Source: Vicinamibacterales bacterium
GTDB taxonomy: Bacteria; Acidobacteriota; Vicinamibacteria; Vicinamibacterales; UBA823
DNA length: 48,000 bases
Direction of reading: 5' to 3'
NCBI GenBank assembly: GCA_036012125.1
Contig: DASCOS010000015.1
Location: forward strand, 1-48,000
A program made the translations under genes and the position numbers. Each line of letters opens with the position of its first letter. Position 1 is the first letter of the stretch. Below are positions 8,413 to 18,966 of this stretch, piece after piece. A model generated the notes under the pieces. It made no database searches. It was not told the DNA's origin and saw only the letters and a list, made by a program, of their open reading frames with translations.

Positions 8413-8985
8413 TTAGGTGGTCGGCTTGACGCCTTCGGTAAAAGCTAGTCCCTCTCGTTCGGCGAGTTGGCGCACGGCCTTAAACCCCTCGGCATCGAGT
8501 GCGCGTTCGGCGCCGCCAGACTTAAGGTAGGTTGTATCGAGAACGGGTCTACGGAGTAACGCCCCGAGGCCGCTTCGAGGGACCCTCTCAATAATCACAC
8601 ACCTCCCGCCTCGGCGGAGCACTCTCAGCGTTTGTTGTAGACATCTGACTCGTTGTTCTGGTGTAAGGACACCAAGGAGGTCCCAGAGCACCACAACGTC
8701 GAACGAAGTCTCTTCATAGGGAAGGGTGTCATATTGCGCATGGTCAATTTCTACCAGCACGCCCGCCTTGGCAGCCGCTTTCCTGCCACGAACACACATT
8801 TCCGAGTTGTCGTCGATTGCGCAGGCCCTCCCTGTGAATCCGACTTTCGCCGCTATGGCGGCGAACATTTTTCCATTGCCGCAGCGCAACTGCAGGAGTC
8901 GATCGCCCATCTTCACGCCAGCCATCGACACTTCAAGGGCGTGTGGACCCAAACCCTCGCGAAATAACCTCATCGATAGCCTCAT
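8413..8985 (-). CDS. Class I SAM-dependent methyltransferase (small, UbiE/Methyltransf_11-like)
   Basis: The 190-residue product has a Rossmann methyltransferase core: motif I reads LLQLRCGNGKMF (about residue 30), an acidic CAIDDNSEM strand follows, and FDVVVLWDLLGVL and LRVLRRGGRCVIIE match the later motifs. Family knowledge: it would transfer a methyl group from S-adenosylmethionine to an unidentified small molecule or lipid. The frame stays open to 9252, but that extension runs antisense into the Rossmann loop of the divergent ino1 gene. The ATG at 8985, preceded by a GGGAAA-like site, is therefore the likely start; an ATG at 8973 is an alternative. Only 16 bases separate it from ino1. 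Substrate and any link to inositol are unknown. Confidence 0.75.
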   Translation of the reverse strand: MRLSMRLFREGLGPHALEVSMAGVKMGDRLLQLRCGNGKMFAAIAAKVGFTGRACAIDDNSEMCVRGRKAAAKAGVLVEIDHAQYDTLPYEETSFDVVVLWDLLGVLTPEQRVRCLQQTLRVLRRGGRCVIIERVPRSGLGALLRRPVLDTTYLKSGGAERALDAEGFKAVRQLAEREGLAFTEGVKPTT

Positions 8986-8993
8986 GATATAGT
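8985..8993 (+). promoter_or_regulatory. Extended -10 promoter for a probably leaderless ino1 mRNA
   Basis: TGATATAGT (extended TGn plus TATAGT, 5/6 to consensus) ends 8 bases before the GTG of ino1. There is no Shine-Dalgarno sequence in the remaining 8 bases (TTCCCGCC). Normal spacing puts the transcription start at or next to the GTG. No good -35 is seen at 16-18 bases, which an extended -10 can tolerate. Confidence 0.45.
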
Positions 8994-9001
8994 TTCCCGC
9001 C

Positions 9002-10315
9002 GTGAAAATCCTGAAGGATATAGCGCCCGCAAAAGGGAAGCTGGGAGTTTTGCTTGTTGGCCTTGGTGCTGTTAGTACCACATTGATCGCTGGTGTACAC
9101 GCCGTTCGCAAAGGACTAGCTGCTCCAATTGGCTCACTAACACAGATGGGTACGATTCGCTTGGGCAAGCGAACCGATGGCCGCTCCCCGCTTATCAAGG
9201 ATTTTGTGCCACTCGCATCGCTTGACGACATTGTCTTTGGTGTCTGGGACATTTTCGAAGACGATTGCTACGAGGCTGCTCGCACAGCCGGCGTTATCGC
9301 ACCGGATTTATTGAACCAGTTGAAAGACGACTTATCGGAGATTAAACCTTGGCCGGCGGTTTTTGACCGCCATTATGTCAAACGGCTCGACGGTCCGAAC
9401 GTCAAGAAGGGAGCGACCAAGCGCGATCTATCCACCGCCGTGCGCGCTGACATCCAGCAATTCAAGGAAGCGAACCAAATCGATCGGCTCGTTATGATTT
9501 GGTGTGGCAGTACTGAAATCTTTATGACCGAGGGCGATGCTCATTCATCTCTAGCGGCCTTTGAGCGCGCACTTGACGACAACGATCCGTCTGTGCCGTC
9601 TAGCATGGTTTACGCCCATGCTGCGTTGAAGGAAGGCATTCCGTTCGCAAATGCTGCGCCTAACCTGACAGTTGATACATCGGCAATGCTTGAATTGGCT
9701 GCAGAGACCGGGTCACCTCTTGCTGGGAAGGACCTGAAGACCGGCCAGACGTTGATGAAGACGATCGTTGCGCCTGGCTTGAAAGCTAGATTACTCGGTG
9801 TGTCGGGTTGGTATTCCACGAATATTCTTGGAAATCGTGACGGCGAGGTGCTGGACGATCCGGAATCCTTTAAGACAAAGGAAGAGAGTAAAAAATCGGT
9901 TCTTGACTACATTTTACAACCCGACCTGTATCCGTTGCTCTACGAGAACCTGTGTCATGTTGTGCGTATTAACTACTATCCACCGCGTGGCGACAACAAG
10001 GAAGGTTGGGACAATATCGATCTAGTTGGTTGGCTTGGCTATCCGATGCAACTCAAGATAAATTTTCTTTGTCGAGATAGTGTATTGGCGGCGCCGATTG
10101 TGCTGGATGTGGCACTATTCCTCGACCTAGCGCAGCGGGCGGGCATGAGCGGCATCCAAGAGTGGCTCTCGTTTTACTTTAAGAGCCCAATGCATGCCGC
10201 AAATGTTTACCCAGAGCACGACCTGTTCATTCAGTTGATGAAGTTAAAAAACACCCTTCGTCATCTCTGCGATGAGAGCCTGATTACGCATCTTGGTCGT
10301 GAGTACTACGACTGA
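9002..10315 (+). CDS. ino1: myo-Inositol-1-phosphate synthase
   Basis: The 437-residue protein starts with an NAD-binding Rossmann segment (GVLLVGLGAVSTTLIAG, about residues 15-31). It continues with family landmarks IGSLTQMGTIRLGKR, VFGVWDIFEDDCYEAA, the GKDLKTGQTLMKT catalytic loop (about 240) and LGVSGWYSTNILGNRDG (about 263). Family knowledge: it converts glucose 6-phosphate to 1L-myo-inositol 1-phosphate via NAD-dependent oxidation and aldol closure. This is the entry to inositol phospholipids, di-myo-inositol phosphate or inositol-based thiols and glycolipids. No inositol monophosphatase or phosphatidylinositol synthase is nearby. The GTG start keeps the whole Rossmann motif and has no ribosome site but a -10 just upstream. 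Confidence 0.9.
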   Translation: MKILKDIAPAKGKLGVLLVGLGAVSTTLIAGVHAVRKGLAAPIGSLTQMGTIRLGKRTDGRSPLIKDFVPLASLDDIVFGVWDIFEDDCYEAARTAGVIAPDLLNQLKDDLSEIKPWPAVFDRHYVKRLDGPNVKKGATKRDLSTAVRADIQQFKEANQIDRLVMIWCGSTEIFMTEGDAHSSLAAFERALDDNDPSVPSSMVYAHAALKEGIPFANAAPNLTVDTSAMLELAAETGSPLAGKDLKTGQTLMKTIVAPGLKARLLGVSGWYSTNILGNRDGEVLDDPESFKTKEESKKSVLDYILQPDLYPLLYENLCHVVRINYYPPRGDNKEGWDNIDLVGWLGYPMQLKINFLCRDSVLAAPIVLDVALFLDLAQRAGMSGIQEWLSFYFKSPMHAANVYPEHDLFIQLMKLKNTLRHLCDESLITHLGREYYD

Positions 10316-10420
10316 GCGCGATTACCAGTTCGTACCCCAAACCGGGATTCAGTTGACGATGATGGATGCGCCTCGAGCGGTTTTTGCGGTGTGTTCCCTG
10401 GTGATTGGTTCGCTTCGTTG

Positions 10421-10479
10421 ACTACCTCCGGTTCTAATCTCTATTGCTCTCTCAGGGTTGTTATTTAAGGGGAGGTAGT
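10421..10479. repeat. Long-range inverted repeat in the acs leader region
   Basis: Perfect 9-bp arms ACTACCTCC (10421-10429) and GGAGGTAGT (10471-10479) are separated by 41 bases, in the 257-base gap between ino1 and acs. The right arm contains a strong Shine-Dalgarno-like AAGGGGAGGT with no convincing start codon at the right distance; a GTG at 10478 is too close. A weak promoter match (TTGACT at 10418, TCTATT at 10440) overlaps the left arm, and a TATGAT lies at 10518-10523. It may be an RNA structure or an operator. The rest of the gap shows nothing else recognisable. Confidence 0.35.
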
Positions 10480-10572
10480 GGCGCTAGGGCTGGATGTCGG
10501 CGTTTTGACTTCTCGAATATGATTCTGACCTGACCTCTGGCACCGCTGACAGAACTGGCCGGAAAGGATTTC

Positions 10573-12546
10573 ATGGCTAAGACCCCAAACGATCCCCGGA
10601 AGGAAATCGATGCTTTACTCGATGAGCGACGAACATTTGACCCGCCTGGCAACTTTAGTGAGGTGGCTAATGTGTCAGACCCCACGATCTACGACCGCGC
10701 CGGGGCCGACCCAGAGGCGTTTTGGGAAAGCTTTGCCCACGAGCTTGAATGGATTGAGCCCTGGAGTCAGGTGCTCGACTGGAACCCACCGAACGCGAAA
10801 TGGTTTGTCGGTGGAAAAATTAACGCAAGCGTCAATTGTATTGATCGTCATGTTCGCACCGCTCGCCGTAATAAGGCAGCGCTCATCTGGGAAGGCGAGC
10901 CCGGCGACCGTCGGACACTGACCTACTTCGATTTATACCGTGAGGTCAATGCTTTCGGTGGCGTGCTGAAGTCACTTGGTGTACGACGCGGTGACCGAGT
11001 AGCGCTTTACATGCCCCTAGTGCCTGAGCTGGCGATCGCCATGCTCGCTTGTGCTCGGATTGGCGCCGTACACAGTGTTGTTTTTGGCGGTTTCAGTGCG
11101 GAGTCATTGCGTGACCGGATTAACGATGCAGAAGCCTGCGTGCTTGTGACAGCCGATGGTGGCTATCGCCGCGGCCAGGTCGTGCCTCTGAAACAGATGG
11201 CCGATGATGCTCTACGCGAGACGCCGTCGATTAACCATGTCGTAGTCGTGCGGCGTCAGCAACACGACCCATTACCGGTAACAATGCAGCCGGACCGTGA
11301 TCACTGGTATCACGAACTGATGATGAAGGCGCCATCGGCCTGCGAGCCTGAAGAGATGGACTCCGAAGACCTGCTTTACATTCTTTATACGTCTGGTACC
11401 ACCGGGAAACCAAAAGGGATCGTTCATACGACTGGCGGCTATTTAGTTGGGACCTATGCCACGACAAAGTGGGTGTTTGATTTGAAAGAAGACGATGTGT
11501 ATTGGTGCACCGCTGATATTGGCTGGGTGACCGGTCACAGTTATCTCGTCTATGGCCCGCTCGCCAACGGTGCGACCGCCGTCATGTATGAGGGCGCGCC
11601 GGACTGGCCCGCACAAGACCGTCTCTGGGAGATTGTTGAACGCTACGGTGTCACAATTTTTTACACCGCACCTACAGCGATTAGGGCGTTTATGCGATGG
11701 GGGACCAAGTGGCCGGCTAAGCGGGACCTGTCGAGCTTGCGTTTACTAGGGTCCGTCGGCGAGCCAATCAACCCCGAAGCTTGGATGTGGTACTACGAGC
11801 ATATCGGCCGGCAGCTTTGCCCAGTTGTGGATACCTGGTGGCAGACAGAAACTGGTGCCATCCTTATCACGCCACTTCCAGGACTGACGACGCTCAAACC
11901 CGGGTCGGCCTCACATCCTTTCCCTGGTATTACTGCGGAGATTCGAACTGCGGATGGCCAGGTGGTGACTGAAGGGGGAGGACTGCTCGCCATCACCAAG
12001 CCATGGCCGTCAATGCTTCGAGGAATCTACGGAGACCCAGATCGGTTTATCCAGCAGTACTGGAGCCAGTGGTCTGACGGTATGTACTTCACGGGCGATG
12101 GTGCCAAGTTAGATGCTGATGGCTACTTTTGGTTGCTCGGCCGAGTGGACGACGTACTAAACGTCGCGGGTCACCGGATTGGTACGATGGAGGTCGAGAG
12201 TGCGTTGGTCGACCACTCGGCCGTTGCCGAGGCGGCCGTTGTTGGGCGCACCCACGAAATCAAGGGACAGGCGATAGCTGCCTTCGTCACCATACGCGAG
12301 GGTTTTTCCTCCTCGGATGAACTCATCGAAAATCTAAAGAGCCACGTCGTGAAAAAGATCGGTGCAATTGCAAAACCTGATGTGATTCTGTTCGCTTCAG
12401 ACCTGCCGAAAACCCGTTCAGGCAAGATCATGCGACGGCTGCTCCGTGACATCGCGGACGGAAAGACGTTAGGTGATACTACGACGCTTGCTGATCCATC
12501 GGTTGTGGCTAGGCTTCAGAAAGACTACGCAGACGAGCAAGGCTAG
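10573..12546 (+). CDS. acs: Acetyl-CoA synthetase (AMP-forming)
   Basis: The 657-residue ANL-superfamily enzyme matches the usual length of about 650. Visible motifs are the P-loop-like [11 protein letters not shown] (about residue 273), [14 protein letters not shown] (about 315), the acyl-pocket DTWWQTETG (about 420) and the hinge [17 protein letters not shown] (about 525). The C-terminal [11 protein letters not shown] (about 617) contains the catalytic Lys that protein acetyltransferases modify in this family. It activates acetate to acetyl-AMP and then acetyl-CoA in the cytoplasm. The start is supported by AAAGGA at 7-8 bases. It is monocistronic by context: its 3' end faces the mcm gene across 95 bases containing only a small 5-bp hairpin (12621-12633). 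Confidence 0.95.
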   Translation: MAKTPNDPRKEIDALLDERRTFDPPGNFSEVANVSDPTIYDRAGADPEAFWESFAHELEWIEPWSQVLDWNPPNAKWFVGGKINASVNCIDRHVRTARRNKAALIWEGEPGDRRTLTYFDLYREVNAFGGVLKSLGVRRGDRVALYMPLVPELAIAMLACARIGAVHSVVFGGFSAESLRDRINDAEACVLVTADGGYRRGQVVPLKQMADDALRETPSINHVVVVRRQQHDPLPVTMQPDRDHWYHELMMKAPSACEPEEMDSEDLLYILYTSGTTGKPKGIVHTTGGYLVGTYATTKWVFDLKEDDVYWCTADIGWVTGHSYLVYGPLANGATAVMYEGAPDWPAQDRLWEIVERYGVTIFYTAPTAIRAFMRWGTKWPAKRDLSSLRLLGSVGEPINPEAWMWYYEHIGRQLCPVVDTWWQTETGAILITPLPGLTTLKPGSASHPFPGITAEIRTADGQVVTEGGGLLAITKPWPSMLRGIYGDPDRFIQQYWSQWSDGMYFTGDGAKLDADGYFWLLGRVDDVLNVAGHRIGTMEVESALVDHSAVAEAAVVGRTHEIKGQAIAAFVTIREGFSSSDELIENLKSHVVKKIGAIAKPDVILFASDLPKTRSGKIMRRLLRDIADGKTLGDTTTLADPSVVARLQKDYADEQG

Positions 12547-12641
12547 GCGGTTCACTATTTTCTGTTCTTCGCTTGGGAAATCGATTTCTGTCGGGAATGC
12601 ACCGTTGTTAGATGGGGCGTGCAACAAGGTTGCTAGTTCTG

Positions 12642-14207
12642 TTACCCGAATCCTACTTCATGGTATTCCCCGAATACGGTGCGTAGCGAGTCTGCGATTT
12701 CACCGACCGTAGCTCCCGCCTCGACTGCAGTAATGATTGGTGGAATGAGGTTTGCCTCGCCACGCGCCGTGGCGCCCACAGCGTTGAGAACGGTTCGATG
12801 GCGAGCGTTGTCACGACGTTCACGGTGACGACGCACCCTCCCTATTTGTATTTGCTCAATGCTGGGGTCTACCTGCAGACCAGTGATGGTAGGCGCGTTG
12901 CCCTCGGTGAAGCGATTGACCCCGACGATGATCTGCTTGCCGCTCTCGATCGCTTGTTGCTCTCGGTATGCGGACTCGTGAATCTCTCGTTGCACAGTAC
13001 CCGCTTCGATCGCAGCTAAGGTGCCGCCTTGTTCATCGATCTTGTTGAGTATCGTTTTAGCCTCGGCTTCGATTTCCGAAGTCCGTTGTTCGACGGCATA
13101 AGCTCCTGCAACCGGATCCACCGTGCTGGCGATACCGGTTTCTGACGCGAGAATCTGCTGGGTGCGGAGCGCCAGTCTCGCCGATTCCTCTGTCGGCAGA
13201 CCGAGAGCTTCGTCACGGGCATTGCAGTGGAGTGACTGGGTGCCTCCTAATACAGCTGCGAGAGCTTGCAGGGCGACACGGACGGAATTATTGTCCGGCT
13301 GCAGAGCGGTTAGCGTACTTCCCGCTGTTTGCGTATGAAACCGTAGTTTTTCTGCATCTGGATTGGTGGTGCCAAACCGATTATGCATCAGGCGTGCCCA
13401 GAGACGGCGGGCCGCGCGAAACTTTGCTACCTCTTCCAGAACGTCGTTATGTGAGGCGAAGAAGAACGAAAGCCGTTGACCGAACTGGTTAATGTCCAAT
13501 CCTGCTGCAACAGCAGCCTCTACGTACGAGATCGCATGTGCGAATGTAAACGCTACTTCTTGGGGCGCTGTCGAGCCAGCCTCACGGATGTGATAGCCAC
13601 TGATTGAGATTGTGTGCCAGCGTGGAAGTTCTTTCGCGCAATAAGCAAAAATATCGGTGACGATCCGAAGGGATGCCCGTGGTGGAAAGATGTAAGTGCC
13701 ACGCGCGACGTACTCCTTAAGGATGTCATTTTGGATGGTGCCACCGAGTTTGTGAATGGGTACGCTCCGTCGGCGCGCCACCGCTATGTACAGTGCGAGC
13801 AGAATACACGCTGTCGCATTGATCGTCATCGACGTTGTCACTTGATCAAGTTGAATTCCGTCGAAAAGGTCGAGCATGTCCTCCAGTGAGTCGATCGCGA
13901 CACCAACCCGCCCCACCTCGCCCGCCGCGAGCGGATGATCAGAGTCATAGCCGACCTGTGTAGGCAAATCGAACGCGACACTCAGACCTGTAACACCTTG
14001 TTCGAGGAGGTAGCGGTAGCGTGCGTTGGACTCGGCGGCGGTGCCGAAGCCGGCGTACTGACGCATGGTCCAAAGCTGCCGCCGGTACATCTCAGTGTGG
14101 ATACCTCGGGTAAACGGAAATTTCCCTGGCACCCCGAGATCGCGATTAGGCTCCCAATCGACAAAATCTTCTGGACGACACGCCGAAACAGTCATACCGC
14201 CTCGCAT
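12642..14207 (-). CDS. Methylmalonyl-CoA mutase, catalytic (large-subunit) domain only
   Basis: The 521-residue protein is the TIM-barrel substrate domain of the B12-dependent acyl-CoA mutases: [63 protein letters not shown] and [17 protein letters not shown]. Three positions fix specificity: Tyr in RQYAGF, Arg in VARGTY and His in SGYH correspond to Y89, R207 and H244 of Propionibacterium mutase. Isobutyryl-CoA mutase has Phe and Gln at the first two. It therefore probably interconverts methylmalonyl-CoA and succinyl-CoA. There is no C-terminal B12-binding domain, so a separate cobalamin subunit is needed; it is not in this window. An alternative ATG at 14195 has a better GAGG ribosome site. 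Confidence 0.9.
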   Translation of the reverse strand: MRGGMTVSACRPEDFVDWEPNRDLGVPGKFPFTRGIHTEMYRRQLWTMRQYAGFGTAAESNARYRYLLEQGVTGLSVAFDLPTQVGYDSDHPLAAGEVGRVGVAIDSLEDMLDLFDGIQLDQVTTSMTINATACILLALYIAVARRRSVPIHKLGGTIQNDILKEYVARGTYIFPPRASLRIVTDIFAYCAKELPRWHTISISGYHIREAGSTAPQEVAFTFAHAISYVEAAVAAGLDINQFGQRLSFFFASHNDVLEEVAKFRAARRLWARLMHNRFGTTNPDAEKLRFHTQTAGSTLTALQPDNNSVRVALQALAAVLGGTQSLHCNARDEALGLPTEESARLALRTQQILASETGIASTVDPVAGAYAVEQRTSEIEAEAKTILNKIDEQGGTLAAIEAGTVQREIHESAYREQQAIESGKQIIVGVNRFTEGNAPTITGLQVDPSIEQIQIGRVRRHRERRDNARHRTVLNAVGATARGEANLIPPIITAVEAGATVGEIADSLRTVFGEYHEVGFG

Positions 14208-14265
14208 TGTAATGCAGTTACTGCCCTAACTAAGCTGCCTTGCGACCACCCTCAAATAACCTGGC

Positions 14266-14294
14266 TTGACACTCCTAGATCCCCCGTTTAGAAT
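14266..14294 (+). promoter_or_regulatory. Strong sigma-70-type promoter of the 101-residue gene
   Basis: TTGACA (14266-14271, 6/6) is separated by exactly 17 bases from TAGAAT (14289-14294, 5/6). It is the best promoter match I found in the window. Transcription would begin near 14301 and leave a leader of about 127 bases before the ATG at 14428. It lies in the 220-base divergent space between the mutase gene and the small gene. Confidence 0.75.
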
Positions 14295-14378
14295 GCGCTC
14301 GTCCTATCGTGATCTCAGATACAAATGAGCGATTGATGATGTCCATCTTCCTCTCGCGTGGCGAGCGCAGGCGTGGAT

Positions 14379-14396
14379 TACAGGTTGCCCCCTGTA
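14379..14396 (+). promoter_or_regulatory. Leader hairpin upstream of the 101-residue gene
   Basis: Perfect 6-bp arms TACAGG and CCTGTA enclose a six-base TTGCCC loop. The hairpin lies in the predicted leader, ending about 31 bases before the ATG and upstream of the AAGGAGA ribosome site. No T run follows, so it is not a standard terminator; it may affect RNA stability or translation. Confidence 0.4.
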
Positions 14397-14427
14397 CGGA
14401 TGGGTGGAGGGCTAAGGAGAATCGGAC

Positions 14428-14733
14428 ATGGAAGATGTCGTGAATCGGCTGGCTCGTGAACTGGCCGATGTCATTGCCGAAGCCGTTGCTGAAAATCCAA
14501 AGGTTGAAGAATGCCGCGAGAAGTCCCGCGCAGCAGGTTACGAAATGCGTGTGTCCCTCGAAGCGGTTATTGGTTTCGTGAATCGGTCAAATTTGACAGC
14601 GCTTGCTAAGGTCGGCACGACACAAAATGTGACGTCCAGCCAAGAGATGGAAATCAGCGCTAACGATCGCCGGTTTCTGCGTTCGCTCAGGATTGCAGTC
14701 GACGAAACTCCTGAAAACACTGAAGTTGAGTAA
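14428..14733 (+). CDS. Small acidic cytoplasmic protein of unknown function (101 aa)
   Basis: I do not recognise this family. The product has no signal peptide, membrane segment, Cys pair or known motif. The first 50 residues are charged and predicted helical, with alternating acidic and alanine-rich turns. A more polar Ser/Thr/Asn middle (about 52-75) follows, then a short basic segment (RRFLRSLR) and an acidic tail. That it is a real gene is supported by the AAGGAGA ribosome site 8 bases before the ATG and by the near-consensus promoter and structured leader upstream. Such a promoter suggests abundant expression. Its stop lies only 4 bases from the stop of convergent gpmI, so the two transcripts must run into each other. 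Confidence 0.75.
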   Translation: MEDVVNRLARELADVIAEAVAENPKVEECREKSRAAGYEMRVSLEAVIGFVNRSNLTALAKVGTTQNVTSSQEMEISANDRRFLRSLRIAVDETPENTEVE

Positions 14734-14737
14734 CGAG

Positions 14738-16285
14738 TCAGCGCCGGATACGTAAGTCCACTCCAGTCATTTCTGCTGATGGCTCGATGTCCAATAGGGC
14801 AAGAAGCGTCGGCGCCACATCGCATAGTGATCCGTTACGCAGTTTCCACCCACGTCTTTCTTCGCCCTCAACTAGCAGAAGCGGCACCGTATTTGTAGTA
14901 TGAGCGGTGTGTGGACACTGACGCTCTTGGTTCCATAATAATTCTGCATTACCGTGATCGGCCGTCATGACAACGGTCCCCCTTGCGGCCTGTACGGCGG
15001 TGACGATTTGGCCAAGACAATTGTCCAGCGTACTAACCGCCTCAATCGTTGCGTCGAGCTTGCCAGTGTGACCTACCATATCAGCGTTCGCAAAATTGCA
15101 GATGATAACCCGATGTCGTCTAGCCTCGATATCCTGCACAAGCTGGTTGGTGATACCTTGCGCGCTCATCTCGGGCTGTAGATCGTAGGTTGGGACCTGA
15201 GGCGATGGGACGAGGAGCCGGTCTTCTCCGGCGTAGGGCCGCTCTTCACCTGTGTTGAAGAAGTAGGTCACGTGAGCATATTTTTCTGTTTCGGCCAGCC
15301 GAAGGTTAGTAACGTTGTGGCTTGCTAACACCTCAGCTAAGTTGTTTGAGAATTTCTGGGGTGAAAACACTACGGGCAGGCCAAATGTCGCATCGTACTC
15401 AGTCAAAGTAGTGCAATGCAGATTGGGGTACCGACCTCTAGAAAATTCCTTGAAACCTTCAGAGGCCACTGCACGTGTTAGTTGACGTGCACGATCAGCT
15501 CGGAAGTTGAAGAAAATCACAGAATCGCCATCTTCCATCCGGCCAATCTGGTGGTTGGAAGAATCGACAATGGACGCTGGTTCCACGAATTCATCAGCTA
15601 TACCCTCAGCATAGGACGATGTGAGCAGGTCGGTTGCGGAGTAAGCGCTTCGTGCCTTACCCAAAACAATGGTGTCATAAGCACGTTTTATTCGCGGCCA
15701 TCGCTGGTCCCGGTCCATCGCAAAATATCTTCCGCAAACACTGGCGATCCGTCCAACGCCTAGGAGCTCCATGGTTCGTTCGAGCGCTGCTAGGAATTCC
15801 AGGCCCGCGTTGGGTGGCGTGTCTCGTCCATCTGTGAGCGCGTGTACGAACACTTTGTTCACATCCAGCGCGGCGGCTCGTTCAATCAGGGCAACCAGAT
15901 GACGCTGATGACTATGAACTCCTCCATCGGAGACGAGACCGATTAGGTGAAGCGAATGGTGGTCCTTGCATCGTCTAATCGCAGCAGTCAGATTCTCATT
16001 TGCGGCGAATGTGCCGTCTCGAATCGCCTCGTCGATGCGACTAATATCTTGGTAGACGACACGCCCGGCACCAAGATTCATGTGACCTACTTCAGAGTTG
16101 CCCATCTGCTCAGCAGGAAGTCCGACGGCTTCTCCACTTGCAACTAGCGATGCGTGTGGGAACCGCTCGCGTAATTCGTCATACACCGGCGTGCTAGCGA
16201 GTTCCACGGCGTTATAATTTTTTTCTGGCCGAAGGCCCCAGCCATCGAGCACGACTAGAGCGAGCGGCGGTAAATTCGTGACCAT
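14738..16285 (-). CDS. gpmI: 2,3-Bisphosphoglycerate-independent phosphoglycerate mutase
   Basis: The 515-residue alkaline-phosphatase-superfamily enzyme has the usual length and landmarks: LVVLDGWGLRPE (about residues 9-20), the phospho-Ser segment MGNSEVGHMNLGAGR (about 61-75), HALTDGRDTPP (about 137), NFRADRARQL (about 275), and C-terminal metal motifs ADMVGHTG and MTADHGNAELL. It interconverts 3- and 2-phosphoglycerate using two Mn ions. It lies 20 bases after eno on the same strand, so consecutive glycolytic steps (mutase and enolase) are co-transcribed. Its 3' end is 4 bases from the convergent 101-residue gene. Confidence 0.96.
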   Translation of the reverse strand: MVTNLPPLALVVLDGWGLRPEKNYNAVELASTPVYDELRERFPHASLVASGEAVGLPAEQMGNSEVGHMNLGAGRVVYQDISRIDEAIRDGTFAANENLTAAIRRCKDHHSLHLIGLVSDGGVHSHQRHLVALIERAAALDVNKVFVHALTDGRDTPPNAGLEFLAALERTMELLGVGRIASVCGRYFAMDRDQRWPRIKRAYDTIVLGKARSAYSATDLLTSSYAEGIADEFVEPASIVDSSNHQIGRMEDGDSVIFFNFRADRARQLTRAVASEGFKEFSRGRYPNLHCTTLTEYDATFGLPVVFSPQKFSNNLAEVLASHNVTNLRLAETEKYAHVTYFFNTGEERPYAGEDRLLVPSPQVPTYDLQPEMSAQGITNQLVQDIEARRHRVIICNFANADMVGHTGKLDATIEAVSTLDNCLGQIVTAVQAARGTVVMTADHGNAELLWNQERQCPHTAHTTNTVPLLLVEGEERRGWKLRNGSLCDVAPTLLALLDIEPSAEMTGVDLRIRR

Positions 16286-16305
16286 GAGAGGGTAGCTGGG
16301 TGGAG

Positions 16306-17690
<1,385 letters not shown>

Positions 17691-17843
17691 CGCGACCCGG
17701 ACGACTTCGGGGCCATCAAATGGGAAAACACTTCCAGAATCAAGAGTTTGGTCTGTCTTAGTAGGGTTGCCTATCGTGGTTAGGTGCCTGTACACTGGCC
17801 AGAGTTTTGCCGAAACGATTCCTCGTTAGTCGGAGCCTGTCCA

Positions 17844-18944
17844 ATGTTTGTGAACTGTAAAAGGTTGGGCTTGTGGGCGCTCGTCGCGAGTTGCTGTGCC
17901 GCGGTGGGTGCCACTTCTGTCCAAGGCGGCGACCAAGTGGGCTCCCCCGGGACGGCAACAGGGCAGACAACAACCCCAGAGCCGATTCTAACCGACCAGG
18001 AACGCGCCGAGGCATCAAGGCTTCTCAAGGTAATGGACGCGGCGCTTTCGGGTGAGTCGGTGCCGTCCGATATCCGCGCCGATGTGAACTTGGAATTCCT
18101 CCGGGCTCAGGAAGGGCAGGTCTACGTCCCCTTTACCCTTAGACTTAATCCCGCGACGGTCGGCCAATCGGTGACGGTCTATGTCCGATTGGTGCCTGCG
18201 GGGATGGTGCTTGCCCAACCGCTTGACCTGGAGCCGGCTGAGACGGACACGGGACGGGTGCCTGTGGAGCCGCCATCCTATTCTTTCGAAGATGTGCACT
18301 TCATCGACTTGCGGCTAGCTGAGGAAGGCGACTACGTTGCTCAGCGTGCTTTTGCTGCGTCGGCGGGCTCCTACGACCTTTACATTGGAATTAAAGATTC
18401 TGAGCTCGTGGAGACCGAGTCTGAGGAGATCCGCTGGGGAGTGATCAAGCGAACCGTTGAAGTGCCAGATTTGTGGAGTGGTCAGTTAACAACGAGCACG
18501 ATATTCGTCACCGAACGGGTGGAGACAATTCTTACGCCACTCTCACCCGAACAGCAGCGTTCCGACCCGTATGCGATCGGGTCAGCACGCCTGGTACTAC
18601 AAGACACACTCGAATACGCGAAGACAGATTCACTGTCGTTCCTATTCTTTATTTACAACCCAAGTCTTGTTGAGAGTAAGCCGAACGTCACAGTTGAGTA
18701 CACTTTTCATCAGCGCACTGTCAGCGGCGAAGAGATGTTCAACTCCACAACGCCGCAGACCCTAAGTGCTGAGACCCTGCCACCTCAATTGGATATGACG
18801 GCCGGGCACCAATTGTCGGCTGGCCAGAATGTTCCCTTAAGCGCATTTCCCGAAGGAATCTTTCGGTTAGAGATCAAGATTACCGACAACGAATTAGCTA
18901 CCTCAATATCGCGCGACGTGACTTTCACCGTCGTCGGATCCTAA
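17844..18944 (+). CDS. Predicted lipoprotein of unknown function (366 aa)
   Basis: I do not recognise a named family. From the ATG at 17844 the protein begins with a basic n-region and a hydrophobic stretch LGLWALVAS followed by Cys17. VASC fits a lipobox, so it is probably lipid-anchored. The frame is open to a GTG at 17784, but that would bury the signal; CGGAG lies about 8 bases before the chosen ATG. After a Thr/Pro linker (about 30-50) comes a helical segment, then beta-rich regions (about 80-180 and 210-366) with sandwich-like alternation and no Cys pairs. It is followed closely by another secreted protein and then by a sensor kinase, which suggests an envelope role. Function is unknown. 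Confidence 0.7.
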   Translation: MFVNCKRLGLWALVASCCAAVGATSVQGGDQVGSPGTATGQTTTPEPILTDQERAEASRLLKVMDAALSGESVPSDIRADVNLEFLRAQEGQVYVPFTLRLNPATVGQSVTVYVRLVPAGMVLAQPLDLEPAETDTGRVPVEPPSYSFEDVHFIDLRLAEEGDYVAQRAFAASAGSYDLYIGIKDSELVETESEEIRWGVIKRTVEVPDLWSGQLTTSTIFVTERVETILTPLSPEQQRSDPYAIGSARLVLQDTLEYAKTDSLSFLFFIYNPSLVESKPNVTVEYTFHQRTVSGEEMFNSTTPQTLSAETLPPQLDMTAGHQLSAGQNVPLSAFPEGIFRLEIKITDNELATSISRDVTFTVVGS

Positions 18945-18966
18945 AGAGTCTACGGAGACAGGGACG

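Noticed and set aside
8351-8416. 21-residue open frame with AAGAG ahead of its ATG
   Set aside because: It is very short, overlaps the end of the methyltransferase gene and has no other support.
8986-9252. N-terminal extension of the methyltransferase by 89 residues
   Set aside because: The extension is antisense to the conserved NAD-binding loop of ino1 and contains no methyltransferase motif; ATG 8985 gives a normal small enzyme.
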